From: Helianthus annuus
Taxonomy: Eukaryota > Streptophyta > Magnoliopsida > Asterales > Asteraceae
Direction of reading: 5' to 3'
Assembly (NCBI RefSeq): GCF_002127325.2
Contig: NC_035443.2
Coordinates: 26,996,666-27,060,665, forward strand
Length of the DNA stretch: 64,000 nucleotides
Within the stretch, counting starts at the first letter, position 1. Each line of letters begins with the position of its first letter. The notes under the pieces were generated by a model that ran no database searches, was not told the DNA's origin, and was given only the letters and a program-made list of their open reading frames with translations. Position numbers and translations under genes: made by a program. Of this stretch, positions 38,401-48,206 are shown in pieces.

Positions 38401-39236
38401 GGAGCTGGAGCACGCCTTGCTTTCCTAATTTCTTCATCATTTTTATGTTCCAGCTTCTGAATGAACTCGTAGATGTTGATTTCATCTAGAGCTTTAGTAT
38501 GCTTCAACAACTCAATAAACGAACTCCATTTTGGGGGTAGGGCGTCAGCAAACCTATTCACCATGTCTTGTTGAGTAGCTGCCACCCCATAAGCACACAT
38601 TTCACTAATCAAATGATAGAAACGTGTGGTCATATCATTTAGAGTTTCATTTTCCAAAAACTGAAAAGATTCAAATTCTTTCTTCAACAAATCATGCCTA
38701 GACTTTCGAGCAGCTGCATTGCCTTCTCCTCTAGCAACTAAGGCATCCCACAATGCTTTCGTGGTCTTGCAATATGAAAACTGATGGTAGATGTCTTTGT
38801 TGAGTGCTTGAGTAAGTATGGCATAGGCCTTTTTCTCCAATTCATAAGCCTTCTTGTCATTTTCAAGCATGTTGGCGTAACCTTCTGAAGTGGATGCTCT
38901 ACTTTCAAGACTTTCATTGAATGCATTTACAAAACACATCCAAAGGTCGGTGCTTTGTCCTTGAACATATGTGTGAAAGCGGCCTTTCCATGACGGAAAA
39001 TCGTTCATGTGGTTCAGCTTTGGTGGACGATTGTTACTGCCTGTTTCACTCTCACTAATCAGAAGATTCTGAAGACTTTGACTTTGATTGGATACCAAAG
39101 CCCATTGACATGAACTTATTGATTGTTGTTGTTTTGGAATGGCACTCGTCATATATTCAGCCATCGACATCTGTTTCAGATCTGGTTGAGGATCCGTACT
39201 CCAATCCCAAGGACTTGTGCAACTCATTTTGATCAA
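35496..39236 (-). CDS. copia Gag polyprotein, unusually long (1246 aa), two distant zinc knuckles
   Basis: This structural protein packages element RNA into virus-like particles. The N-terminal third (about 60-280) is a UBN2/Retrotran_gag type domain (SWKGRFHTYVQGQSTDLW; WDALVARGEGNAA; TLNDMTTRFYHLISEM). A Q/P-rich linker follows (about 335-365), then a first CCHC knuckle CFNCGEKGHFKREC at 471-484. Next come an acidic region, a coiled coil (about 680-780), long basic disordered sequence and a second CCHC CFKCGEIGHIIRNC at 1108-1121. The C-terminus KAWVPILN precedes TGA, 16 bp before pol opens. The second half matches the gag remnant at 2-1575. Typical copia Gags are about 300-500 aa, so this one is markedly extended. 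Confidence 0.92.
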   Translation of the reverse strand: MIKMSCTSPWDWSTDPQPDLKQMSMAEYMTSAIPKQQQSISSCQWALVSNQSQSLQNLLISESETGSNNRPPKLNHMNDFPSWKGRFHTYVQGQSTDLWMCFVNAFNESLESRASTSEGYANMLENDKKAYELEKKAYAILTQALNKDIYHQFSYCKTTKALWDALVARGEGNAAARKSRHDLLKKEFESFQFLENETLNDMTTRFYHLISEMCAYGVAATQQDMVNRFADALPPKWSSFIELLKHTKALDEINIYEFIQKLEHKNDEEIRKARRAPAPQNTEMYLPGFDALARSAAAQQQQPKLQTAFVSNTSSSSFPFPQSTAAPPQPQFDPRSYIPVPTQPQPQPQQQQQQAHYTSNPQPQSQSHHTIRVDNSNLSHLSIEVAKEHMEIINTMVSAYCGLVAGQLGNINMTNEDYDQIDKEEMELMDIKWAFASAVRRAKDFMARTGRTSLEGKKNTKYGFDINAVTCFNCGEKGHFKRECTRPTKHGNHNPFRNQTNANAQQENRERRMVAVNNNQGQPGATNHNRALAVQADEGCDWSVQFGEGDQGSGTALYAKVIEQVHKEESSGSDDSSGYSGSSDEEGSVSGDNHSEPDVNEEGDDDIQELLNEADELKCQKSILIRKAAATSTEMEKLFSEDGAFSFQTAFMANGSASTSQVTSEPPAPSICKSCAEMKLESEKLHSHNQNLVIELSKCQEANMALTRNEKEFKYVIETLKKNVSEVNKVVYHKQVSINEYINLVEETKKQLAIAQCKHDAIKQKLDSYSNSRFVLDHIIDVQQLKGNVKGVGYKACPPPLMDNYTKMPDEEEMPRYEPSVPLNFEEFSTGLGFKSDSSSNTAPKEQETSPSMKQSPPIIEDYETSDDESEVAVSDQDKSLSKMKGVDIPRENHILCDPDTPEIPSVKKQVIDPVKVDKTGVSTVKSSNVLYTLVGDNEIYSDHVFPIKNVNKSLIDKVFEDNTNKFLGKTLPGIVVTQCDSIPKAEIRKQFGNQKSPTTQQPTATKGKQQQRAPKPKAKVESKGARYMKKRKDVKFVASKGTDKIETFENKSNTEFVQQVKILKRNSDNNYTQHTNGCDERASTSGSTGSTSGSQSSSPKSVERRTCFKCGEIGHIIRNCPNAPKKKFVEKTPPETVHPQRRSVSPKQDKRTVKEQETKQRRKNIKTVEKALKSEVKTVQKEPSVSQPVKPESSKTGRHRQTWLPKSGDNSGGAVVLENHQEIELTYRDAKGRPKTTKAWVPILN

Positions 39237-40126
39237 TTATATATATACCAAACCTACACACCACAAACTGTTAAAGTGTAAAACAGATATGAACTGAAAG
39301 ATACAACCTGTTCGAAAGATCAATACTTGTTCGAATGATCAACAAGGTTCGAAAGATCCTTGTTGAGTTTCGAACAAAGACTTCGAAGGATTGACTTCGA
39401 AGGATTGACTATACGAAGGGTCCTTATCTTTCGAAGGATGATTTCGAAAGATTCTCCTTATGTTTCGAACACAGGCCTCGAAGGATGACAACTGTTCGAA
39501 GAATCAACAGTGTTCGAAGGATCACTGTTGATGGCTCGAACAATAATCTCGAAAGATAACCTTGAAAGATTCACCCAACACGAAGGATCCTTATCTTTCG
39601 TAGTGAACAGTAACTCGAAGGATGTATCTATCGAAAAGATTCCTTGACTCGAAGGATAACACACTGACTTCGAAGGATGTTCGAAGGATGGTTATCTTTC
39701 GAATCTCCTTGATCGAAGGATGATCCTTCGAGCTCGAAAGTTATCTTTCGACTGCTGACACACTGACAAAAGTACAGATGGGTTGGTGGGAAAGGTGATG
39801 GGTTGGTGCACAACTTTCGGCAGAAGGTATGTGCAGGTCTGACTTTTCACCAACTTTTTGGATTTTCAAAAAGTTTACCCAAAATGGACACAACCCTATC
39901 CAGAACAGTCACCGGAGATACCACCGGAAAAATGGCCGGAAAAATCAAAGTTTCACAAAAAAACTATTTTTATGTTACCCAAACCGACCCCGAACACTCC
40001 TGAAGGTTTAGAAGCCGTTTTTCAGTTTAGAAAAGCAAGAAAAACCACCAAAACGGGTGCTAAACCTAGTGTCCAAACACACCAAAGAACTCGAACAAAC
40101 CGGTTTTAAACAAGGTAAAGAGCGAG
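39237..40126 (-). other. copia 5' leader with a CGAAGGAT motif array
   Basis: The untranslated leader lies between the primer-binding site and the gag ATG. From 39300 to 39760 it holds over 20 copies of CGAAGGAT, CGAAAGAT or their complements, many centred on TTCGAA or GGATCC. The same motif fills U3 of the LTR. Small open frames near 39803-40109 are unsupported. Confidence 0.75.
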
Positions 40127-40138
40127 GCTCTGATACCA
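40127..40138 (-). other. primer-binding site (initiator tRNA-Met)
   Basis: On the - strand TGGTATCAGAGC lies two bases inside the 5' LTR and matches the standard plant initiator tRNA-Met site. Confidence 0.92.
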
Positions 40139-40140
40139 CT

Positions 40141-40776
40141 TGTAGGTCCCTTTTCGCGGAGGATTACGAACCTAAACCTTGTTATACAAACCTACTAGCG
40201 AGTGCGGAATCCAAGCTAGCAAGCAAACCGAGTTAGTAGCAAGTAGAGAAACAAGCACACAAGATTTCACCGATTAACACCACTGTATTAATACGTATGA
40301 AGGTTTACGGTTACAAGCACAATGTTTACAAAACCAAAGATGTAAACTCTCAAGTGTGTGTGTGTGTTTCCAGCAGAATGCTCTCAAGCTCTCTATCTCT
40401 TGTCTGTGTGCTTCTCTACCTTTCACACTACACTGCATGGGTATATATATACCCAGCTCATGATGCCTGGTCGAAGGATCCGATAGATGGTCCGAAGGAT
40501 CATCTTTCGGATAGAAAGCTTTCGAAGGATTAGCAAGGACCTCGAAAGATCACCTTTCGAGGTCTATTGTTCGAAGCCTATCTTTCGATCACCTCGAAGG
40601 ATCAACAGAATCCTTCGAGTCTATCCTTCGACATCGACACACATATCAAACATATGTTATCTGTTGGTCAAGTCAAACTAGGAGGATAGTTGACTTGGTC
40701 AACTTACAGACTAACTTTGGACATCGTTTACATACAGACCGAATACAGACAAAGTACAGACACAAGTGCACCAACA
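40141..40776 (-). repeat. 5' LTR of the intact copia element (636 bp)
   Basis: Second copy of the LTR at 29503-30138, offset 10,638 bp, with no difference seen. It drives transcription leftward through gag and pol. The 5-bp target duplication ATGTG follows at 40777-40781. Confidence 0.95.
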
Positions 40777-40788
40777 ATGTGGTTTCTG

Positions 40789-41345
40789 GCTATTGCGTTT
40801 TAGAAAAAACACATTTTTAAGTGTTTTTAGTCATTGCGTTTTAGGTAAAACACATTTTTTTAGGTGTTTTCAGTCCATTGCGTTTTAGAATGAGTCATTT
40901 TTAAGTGTTTTCTGGCCATTACGTTTTACAAATAAGACATTTCTTTGTGTTTTTTGTGCATTGCGTTTTAGGTAAAACACTTTTTATGTGTTTTCAGTCC
41001 ATTGCGTTTTAGAAAACAGACATTTTAAGTGTTTTCTGGCCATTGCATTTTACAAATAAGACATTTCTTTATGTTTTTAGTGTATTGCGTTTTAGGTAAA
41101 ACACCTTTTTATGTGTTTTTGGTGCATTGCGTTTTAGGTAAAACACATTTTTATGTGTTTTCTAGCCATTGCGTTTTACAAATAAGACATTTCTTTGTGT
41201 TTTCTGGCCATTGCGTTTTACAAATAAGTCATTTCTTTGTGTTTTTGGTGCATTGCATTTTAGAAAAATGCCATTTTTTATGTTTTTTTTTCATTGTGTT
41301 TTACGTAAATGGTGGTTTTTCTATTGCGTTTTACGCAACTGGGTT
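40789..41345. repeat. 42-bp minisatellite, about 13 copies
   Basis: The unit, about 42 bp, carries CATTGCGTTTTA then GACATTTCTTTGTGTTTT or AAAACACATTTTTATGTG variants. Two or three units lie left of the copia insertion (about 29280-29500), so the array was continuous before it. Because 42 is a multiple of three, one frame stays open with a 14-residue period (41029-41349); this is a by-product, not evidence of a gene. Confidence 0.85.
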
Positions 41346-41825
41346 TTAATTTTTTTTTAAATATAGCAATAGTATACTCGTTTTAAAGATAAAAAAACGC
41401 TCATTTTTTTGGTGCAATTTTTATAAAAAAATAATGTCGTATGAAAGAGTTATTAACGTTTAAAAAATGGGGGGGAATTGGAGGAGAGAGAAACTATTGG
41501 CTTGGATTGACTAGAATGCTCTTGAACAAACTCACGCGCCTCTTTTTCTTCCTTTCAATTTCCCTGATTTAATCTTAGCCCTTGATTAACTTAATGGATG
41601 GTCAAGATCACTTCCTAGCCTTCCTAGCCAAATAAACTTCCTATTGTATCTCCACCCTTAATTAACATAAGGTGGAATAACTTTTTTTCTTTTGAATGGA
41701 GAATTAATCTACTTCTAAACACTAACATTGGGTTTTAATTGCAAACTAAGTTATTTCTAAATACTCAATCATATATATACATTTATCTTGTAGGATTTAA
41801 ATCCTCTATTACTAGAATAGAAGGC

Positions 41826-43082
41826 AGGGCCGGCACATGGGCCAGCGAACCCAAGCTACAGCTTTAGGCCACAAAATTTTTAGGGCCTCCAATAATTTTT
41901 TTTATTATACAACTATTTTTCGAATTGGGCCTTTTGTTAAAACAAAGCAGGCTGGATAGGTGTATTTGGCCTTTTATTTAAAACAAAGCACGCGTGAGTT
42001 ATGTCTATCTGATGTAATCATTTTGATTTAGGGTAATTAGCACGTACAGAAAAGCAATCGCCAAACCGCACACGACTCCCAATCAGGCAATCACAGGCAA
42101 GATGTAATCGGCGTTTGGGAAACAAAGCCATGATTGAATGGATTAATCCGAGAATTAGGCGTTGGAGATGGAAATAGGCGAAATTGTAGCGCTGGTTCAC
42201 TTGTATAAGGTGTTTTTTATAACGTCTTTCACTCAAAATTGTTTTTGTTCTGAGTTATTCTGACAATCAAATTCGAAACATAAAATACAGACGATTGAGG
42301 GAGCCGTTGTTTGATGTTTTAGACTTTGGAGTCTGCCAATTTCAAAGTTGCAGAGATTTGATTCCTGTTGATTTTGAGATTACTGCCAATTAATCCGAGA
42401 TTTGTTCTTCTAAGGTACTTTACAATACTTGCCCTAATTTGATTCCTGTTGATTTTGAGATTACTGTTGATCTATTTGATAATTGAAGTCTTAGATTAGA
42501 TTTTCTGTGAATTGTTGATAATTGTTAGGTTTTTGAATCTATAATGTCTAATAGATATATAAAGCATGAATCGGGTCATTCTAAGAGGAAAAAGAAACAA
42601 AAGTTAGAAGCTCAGATGGAATCATTAAAAGGTTATTTATTAAAATATGTAACAACCGTGAAAGATAACAATAGTGATGAACCGTTGAAAGTGGATGATC
42701 TTAGTAGATGAACATAATAGCGATGATCCTTTAAATGTTGATGAACATAATAGCGATGAACCTTTGAATGTTGATGAAAACAATAGTGATGAACCTTTGA
42801 ATGCTAATGAAAATAATAGCGATGAACCTTTGAATGTAGACGAAACTAATAAATTTAGATGATCCAACTGAACGGACTGTTATTAATGCTAATTTAAGAG
42901 ATTTGCTTGTACAAAAGGGATCGGTAAAGATTTATGATTATGATTTTCCAAAAGATGAATATTCTAGAAACTTTAGCTCTTCTTTTTATATACAAAAAAC
43001 AGCAAATGGGGAAAATACGAAAGAAAATGGTTTACTCAATAAAGTTAGAAAATGGTTCCATTCTATATTGAAGAAACAATAA
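41826..43082 (+). pseudogene. hAT-type (ZMYM1-like) transposase N-terminal relic
   Basis: The left edge has CAGGGCCGGCACATGGGCC, resembling hAT termini of this class. From ATG 42544 the reading is MSNRYIKHESGHSKRKKKQK, then four 33-bp tandem repeats (42707-42838; unit DEHNSDEPLNV), then DFPKDEYSRNFSSSFYIQKT, the start of a TTF/ZMYM1-type transposase. A frameshift precedes the repeats (stop at 42709-42711), another follows them, and the frame ends at 43080-43082 before the catalytic core. Reads as an old truncated copy. No terminal partner or target duplication was found. Confidence 0.55.
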
Positions 43083-43173
43083 CCGGAAAATCTCGCAAGA
43101 CGACGTTCATACCAACGATTATTTACTAGAAAAATCAAATGAATTCACAGATTAATTAAAAGGTCATACGTAC

Positions 43174-43268
43174 CTTAGTTCAAAACCGCCATCCCCAATG
43201 GCTAGAGCAAACGGGTAGCCCAAACGTGAGTGCATATGTCTATCGCTTGCGTCAATCATGTAACGTAG
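43174..43268 (-). CDS. orphan internal exon, protein not recognised
   Basis: On the - strand TTGTTTCAG|CTACGT opens and CTAAG|GTACGT closes a 95-bp exon-like segment encoding LRYMIDASDRHMHSRLGY and FALAIGDGGFEL. Both splice signals are good and the residues look like real protein. No adjoining exons are recognised. It may be a gene fragment carried by a transposon or the remains of a disrupted host gene. Confidence 0.35.
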
Positions 43269-43319
43269 CTGAAACAAATGATACAAGACGGGTGCTGAAC
43301 TGATCAAAGTATGAAATGC

Positions 43320-43590
43320 ATGTGTGATATGACAGCTTCGTACGAAGCTGGCTTCGTACGAAGGCATGTTTGGCAGCCGCGTACGAAGGCTTGGCAGCCT
43401 TGTGTGAACCCATGCGTCTATATATAGATGTTAGGTCTTGTCACTTGTCATCTTTTTAGCATTCTTGAGGTGAAGCTCTGCTCGTTTATTTTCACGGTGT
43501 AAACTCTGTCAAATCAGTAAAGAAAACAGTTATAATTACTTCCTCGTGTTTTCATCCACGCACGTGATTGGATTCCGCACATATCACATG
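43320..43590 (+). repeat. possible copia-like solo LTR remnant with palindromic U3 motif
   Basis: Two adjacent copies of a GCTTCGTACGAAG palindrome (43336-43365) and a third partial copy (CGTACGAAGGC, about 43380) precede a TATA sequence TATATATAG at 43419-43427. The following 150 bp resemble R/U5 of a copia LTR, ending near GGATTCCGCACA. No coding neighbour belongs to it and its ends are uncertain. Confidence 0.35.
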
Positions 43591-44440
43591 TCGGTACGCA
43601 TTCATCGGTTAAAGATTCGATCCAGGGTTCGAATTCACAACATGCACTCAGAATCTCCCACCAGCCAATCCAAGTCAGCCATCTCATACCTCCCTTGGCC
43701 CAACACTAGGCTTCAAAGCCACGCCAGCGGGGCAACGCAGTGGCCAACTTTGGCACGGTGTGGTTTAGCCAGCGTTGCCTGTCATCCCTGCCCCAACCAA
43801 CGCCCACACCCACTACTCTAATAACTCAACTCGCAACATGAACTAACGAATAGATATAGAAAAAATAGTTTCAGGAACATCAATTAACATAATAACTTTG
43901 AAAAATAATGATTACCTGCCATTCTACTGAAATCATGATGGGTTGAACCCCTACAACCCATTAAAATCATATAAATCCACTAATAAAATCTTCTAAGTTA
44001 GCATATTGATACACTTGAAAAATAAGAATAAATAGGTGAAAGAATGGATGACCATGAAGAATTTTTGATGCCTAAGTCATTGATTTTGGTCCGATTACTA
44101 ACAAGAATCGGGGGTGTAATAGCCGATTCTTCTGAATCCTTTTTAAAAATCGCTTAATCATCTTCATTAGCGCAGGGATGAGGGTACCGAAGATGCTTAG
44201 GCCGCAAAATTAGGGCAAGTAGGAAGGAACGAGGCCTTTTCAGAATCAGGAGGAATAGGAGGTTTAGGAGGTGGAAATTGTGGGGTTTCACTCACAATTG
44301 ATGAATTTTCGGACGTCGGGGGAGGGGGGGGAGAACACGACGTTACAGCGAATTTTTAGAGAGAGAGAGAAAGAGGGGGTTAGAGTGAAGGGGGTGGAAA
44401 CGGGGAACAAAGCAGGGAGGAGGTTCGCCGCATGACGTGA
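43591..44440. other. unassigned sequence between repeats
   Basis: No gene is firmly supported. The - strand has a CT-rich, leader-like tract (44356-44376, CTCTCTCTCT) and a short ATG frame, as in a plant 5' UTR. The + strand has a 91-codon frame at 43546-43821 without family resemblance. This may be residual host sequence, ending where the Athila LTR starts at 44441. Confidence 0.3.
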
Positions 44441-45620
44441 TGTCGTAGGTACACGCAAATTTAATACCAATAACAACTAATTAGCTAGCGGTAAGTGGGT
44501 ATCGAACTCAGGGAGTATGTGGAAAATGTGTTTATGTTATAGTATTGTGACTTAACTACAATTAACCTAAAATGCAGAAATTAAGATTCAAGAGTTGATT
44601 GTTTGGGTTTTAAGAACTAATATTAACTACTTAAATTGCAAATCAAAGATTAAGTTTGTAAACAGATTAGGAACAAGCGACCATCCCAGATTTCAGGTTT
44701 TAATCCACACCAATGTTTATGCTTAACTAGAAAGAACCACATAGACATGCCTCGTGTTTGATTATATGTTTGTGATAAAAGGGAACTAAGTACTCGGATT
44801 ATAAAATGCGAGGTTGTTACCCGATGATCAATTGACATTTATCCAACCCTAATCCCTCCCATGATATCTCAATTGCCAACGGCACCAAGAACGTATGGTT
44901 TAGATTATAATCAAACAAAACTCAACACTTTACAAACAAACATTCAAACACCACAATGACTTAAACAAACATTCAAAGTTATTGTTATAGAAATTCAAGC
45001 ACAAACATAGTGTTTCAAAAGCAAACCTTACATCTAGGATGATCACCAAAAGTTTAGCCGCGCATGACTTGGTACACCATCATCACACAACGATCAATGT
45101 TCATACGAATCAAAATCACAAACCGAATGTTAGAAATTGTTTAGAACCAAGCAAGAACAGCCAAATTCGCCCCTAGTGTGTTCCCAAACTGTCCAATGAT
45201 GAGAATAGGTGAAAAGACATCATAAAAACTGATTAAATGAGGCAGTTACGGTTTCCTCGCAGCGTCCACCGTAACTTACGGTGCCACCGTAAGTTACGGT
45301 GACCGACATGATGTTACGGCCATTCTCTACTGAGTTACGGTAGAACAATTCAACAATCAGGGCCACCGTAAATTACGGTGGCCACCGTAATAATTTACGG
45401 TGGACCCCTGAATTGTATGTTTTGTTTCTTTGTTCCTTCCACACATGACCCGTTCATCTCTAAACCTTCCAAAGCTGCGTTTTATCCCTGTTTAGCTCCC
45501 GAACTGCACCTGAAACATGAGCAACCGTAGTCATCTAATTCAAGATAATTACGCGATTAAGTGAAGGATAAATCCGTCTTTTAACGTCATTAAGGGTTGT
45601 CCTATGGACCACCCGTCACA
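44441..45620 (-). repeat. Athila 3' LTR (about 1180 bp)
   Basis: On the - strand the repeat begins TGTGACGGGTGGTCC right after the polypurine tract and ends ACCTACGACA at 44441. Within it, 45265-45410 holds six copies of CACCGTAA.TTACGGTG-type palindromes in both orientations. The same motif occurs inside the element at 58955-59105. Bases 44436-44440 (CGTGA) would be the target duplication; the partner is outside the window. Confidence 0.7.
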
Positions 45621-45632
45621 TCCCCACACTTA
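45621..45632 (-). other. Athila polypurine tract
   Basis: On the - strand TAAGTGTGGGGA lies flush with the LTR start. The core AAGTGTGGGGA recurs inside the element near 56225, 58308 and 59282. Confidence 0.7.
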
Positions 45633-46098
45633 ACCGTTGCTTGTCCCAAGCAACTCATCAAATCAATTTCTCAACAAGCGATCAATGTAAACCAAGTAAA
45701 ACATGTAGTCCTTTTACTAACCCCATTTTAACACCCAAAATAACGCACCCCTCACTATGTCTCTCCTCTCGGTAACAAGTAAACACTAGAAACATGAGCT
45801 AGACACACAAAGGCTAACAGGCGGTTGCACAACTATAGGCTTGTACCTAAATCGACCCTTCTCCTAACAAGTGCCAAACATGAATGCAAATCAAAGGGAC
45901 TTTCAAGGTTGTAACGTGGCTAGTTGTATGGGTAGGAAATGGAATATATATGAAGTAGCGAAAACTTAACCCCGTCTTTTTATTACACAATAAAGCAAAC
46001 TAACAACTACCAATTTAACTAATATATACAAGACAACTAAACATCACTTCTTTTTTCATTTTTCAATTTTTTTTTCTTTTTTTTTCAAGCAACCATAC
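45633..46098 (-). other. Athila 3' untranslated region, LTR-proximal part
   Basis: Non-coding sequence with T-rich runs near 46050-46085. It resumes at 55716 after the Tekay insertion; the last five bases (46094-46098, CATAC) are the target duplication of that insertion. Confidence 0.65.
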
Positions 46099-48206
46099 TG
46101 TAACACCCCCAAAATTCCACCTGCGGGAACCCCGCGAGGCGTGTTACGCATCAGAGTTCGAGCCACCAATCACATTGAACCAATGGTAAATACTTAATAA
46201 AACATGCCATTATTTACCAATAGAAATTGTCAAACATGATATCAATTCTCAAGATGTTGTGTAGCGGAAGCAAGTAATAAATCGTTTAGCAATAGTTTCA
46301 TGATAATAATCAAAATCGATGTATCGTTTGTAAGTTAATCCCAAAGCCTCGATCCATGACCACTCCAGCACCCCAGATAGCAAGTCCATGTTCCAAACGT
46401 TAATGATCTACAAGCATGCAAACAAGTGTGTCAGACTACGCTGGTGAGTTCAAGGTTTTGTTAACGTGTTTTGTTACCAGATGTATGTTAATGCGATTCA
46501 ATGTTGCGTTACGATGTTGCTCATGCTAGTTACCCTAGGGAGTGCGCCCATATGTAACCGAGGAGTGTGCCTCTTAGCAACCCACTATGTTGTTCACGCT
46601 AGTTACCCTAGGAGTACGCCCATATGTAACCGAGGAGTGTGCCTCTTAACAACCATAGTGAAACCCAGATAATTAGTTCACGCCCGTCCTTACGGCCCGG
46701 TGTGAGGTCTCCCACCTAATAGCGCTATCAACTAATTACCCCCATTGCCCTCCAGGCAATCCGATGATAAATTCCATGTTCAATAACCAAAACCAATTAA
46801 GTTGTTTACCCAAGGTTTCCCTTCCAAATGTTTACCAGTTGTCCCAAACCACCGGGACGCATGCCTGAGAAAATGCAATGAACTCACCTGGGGTTGCTCG
46901 GTATGATACACAACAGTTCAATTAAGCTACGAAGTGATCAATCACGTCCTATCACAGTTATCATACCAAATCAGATTCGTATACTAGTAGAGCACGTACG
47001 TTCCACACATATAATAACAAGTTGTGTACAAGTATTGACCACTGTATTCACGTATAAGCATAGCAGTTCAACAGTAACCTCACACAAACAAAGTCCAATA
47101 TGCGGCCCAATCAGCTGGGCTCGTAACAGTGTGCAAGTCCAACAGTGTGTATGTGTATGTGGTCTCGAGTCGAGACCAGAGATCTCGAGTCGAGACTAGA
47201 CGGTCTCGGGTTGTACTGGTTTCACAGTCTCGAGTCGCAACAGGGTAGTCTCGAGTTGTCACGTTCTAGTCAAGATTACGCGGTCTCGAGTCGCAACCGG
47301 ACCCGCAACCGTGGTCTCGGGTTGTGCTTGCTGTATGTTGGCAAGGTGGTCTCGAGTCGAGACAGGGAGTTCTCGACTCGCAATCTGTGTCGAGACTAAG
47401 CATGTGTAACAGCTTTCCTGATTTCCTTTATTATCAGCAACAATTATTCCGTGATTTCAGCTAACAAGTTAGGCAGTTTCGGAAATAGATCAAATCAACA
47501 ATTAATCCATATTCAAGCATGTTCATAATCATCATCAAGAACAATTGTTTACCCACATGTAGACCCTATCATTGGTTTCGTGTGATTAATCAATTTATGG
47601 ACTAACATGCAACCTAAATCATAATCACCACTCGTAAACATCACAGCCGGTTACAATCATATATACAAACTGATTAATAACAAGAAGAATGACAAAACCG
47701 TAACCTTCCATCCTGACCTCATGTATTCATACAACATACGAATCAAGTAAACATATCATCAACCAATATTACGGCTACAATATTCGGTATCAAGTATTAA
47801 CAGGTTAACAAACTATTAGACACTAACCAAAAGATGAAGGGTGACCCGAATCCAACAGCTTCGATGGACATGATGGTTCGGATGCCTTGGTTCCGAGTCG
47901 AGAGAGAGAGAGAGTGTGTGTTCTAGGGTTTGTGAACTTGTGTATGTTTTGGTAAAAATGTGAGATGTTTACAACATCTCTTGTGTTATGCGATTAGGGA
48001 GATGGGCCGAACCCTCCCTTGGGCTGCCCCATGGTCTCGAGTCGGAGGTGTGTGGCCCGAATGGGCTTGTGTATTTCGAGTGGATCACGCAAGCATATAA
48101 ACAACAATCACAATTTCACACAAGGCACGTATAACATGCTATTCAAATAAGGTTCACATAATCACGTAACGTTACACAAAGTAGGTTCGAAATACGAGTT
48201 GTCACA
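46099..48206 (-). repeat. Tekay 3' LTR (2108 bp)
   Basis: Near-identical to 53603-55710. It contains a cluster of TCTCGAGTCGAGAC palindromes and half-motifs at 47158-47400, a duplicated block of about 80 bp (GCTAGTTACCCTAGG...CTCTTA.CAACC) at 46520-46655, and a GA microsatellite near 47903. Open frames inside (for example 46894-47199) repeat in both LTRs and do not look like genes. Confidence 0.93.

Larger units (their letters stand above)
29503..40776 (-). mobile_element. complete Ty1/copia (SIRE/Maximus-like) retrotransposon, apparently intact
   Basis: The element is 11,274 bp with 636-bp LTRs that appear identical base for base, TG...CA ends and a perfect ATGTG target duplication (29498-29502 and 40777-40781). 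A primer-binding site, gag, pol and polypurine tract are all present and both long reading frames are open. It sits inside the minisatellite of the MULE, and its excision would restore a continuous unit. Identical LTRs and open frames point to very recent insertion and potential autonomy. The SIRE/Maximus assignment is from gag size and tract sequence, not from phylogeny. Confidence 0.95.
28804..41657. mobile_element. non-autonomous Mutator-like element (MULE) with nested copia insertion
   Basis: The ends are long, diverged inverted repeats: left GGGAAAAGATCAAATAGGAA, right (reverse complement) GGGTGGAGATACAATAGGAA. Similarity continues for more than 100 bp (GGCTAG, AAGG.TAGGAAG, TAGTCAATC). 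The 10-bp sequence TTAATTAACA flanks both ends exactly (28794-28803 and 41658-41667), the length expected for Mutator-type transposition. Removing the copia insertion and its duplicated 5 bp leaves about 1575 bp without a transposase gene. The interior holds a leader-like segment with short repeats (28925-29270), a GC-rich hairpin block and the 42-bp minisatellite. Confidence 0.85.

Noticed and set aside
39300..39760. Regularly spaced short repeats suggesting a CRISPR-like array or heat-shock elements
   Set aside because: Repeats are too short, irregularly spaced and in a plant retroelement leader. The motif lacks the GAAnnTTCnnGAA spacing of heat-shock elements.
41029..41349. 106-codon frame of repetitive hydrophobic protein
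   Set aside because: It is the 42-bp minisatellite read in frame.
43600..43640. GGGTTCGAATTC resembling a tRNA B box, possible SINE
   Set aside because: No A box at the right distance, no tail and no target duplication.
46894..47399. Open frames repeated at 54400-54905
   Set aside because: They fall in the Tekay LTRs across the TCTCGAGTCGAGAC array and have repeat-derived sequence.
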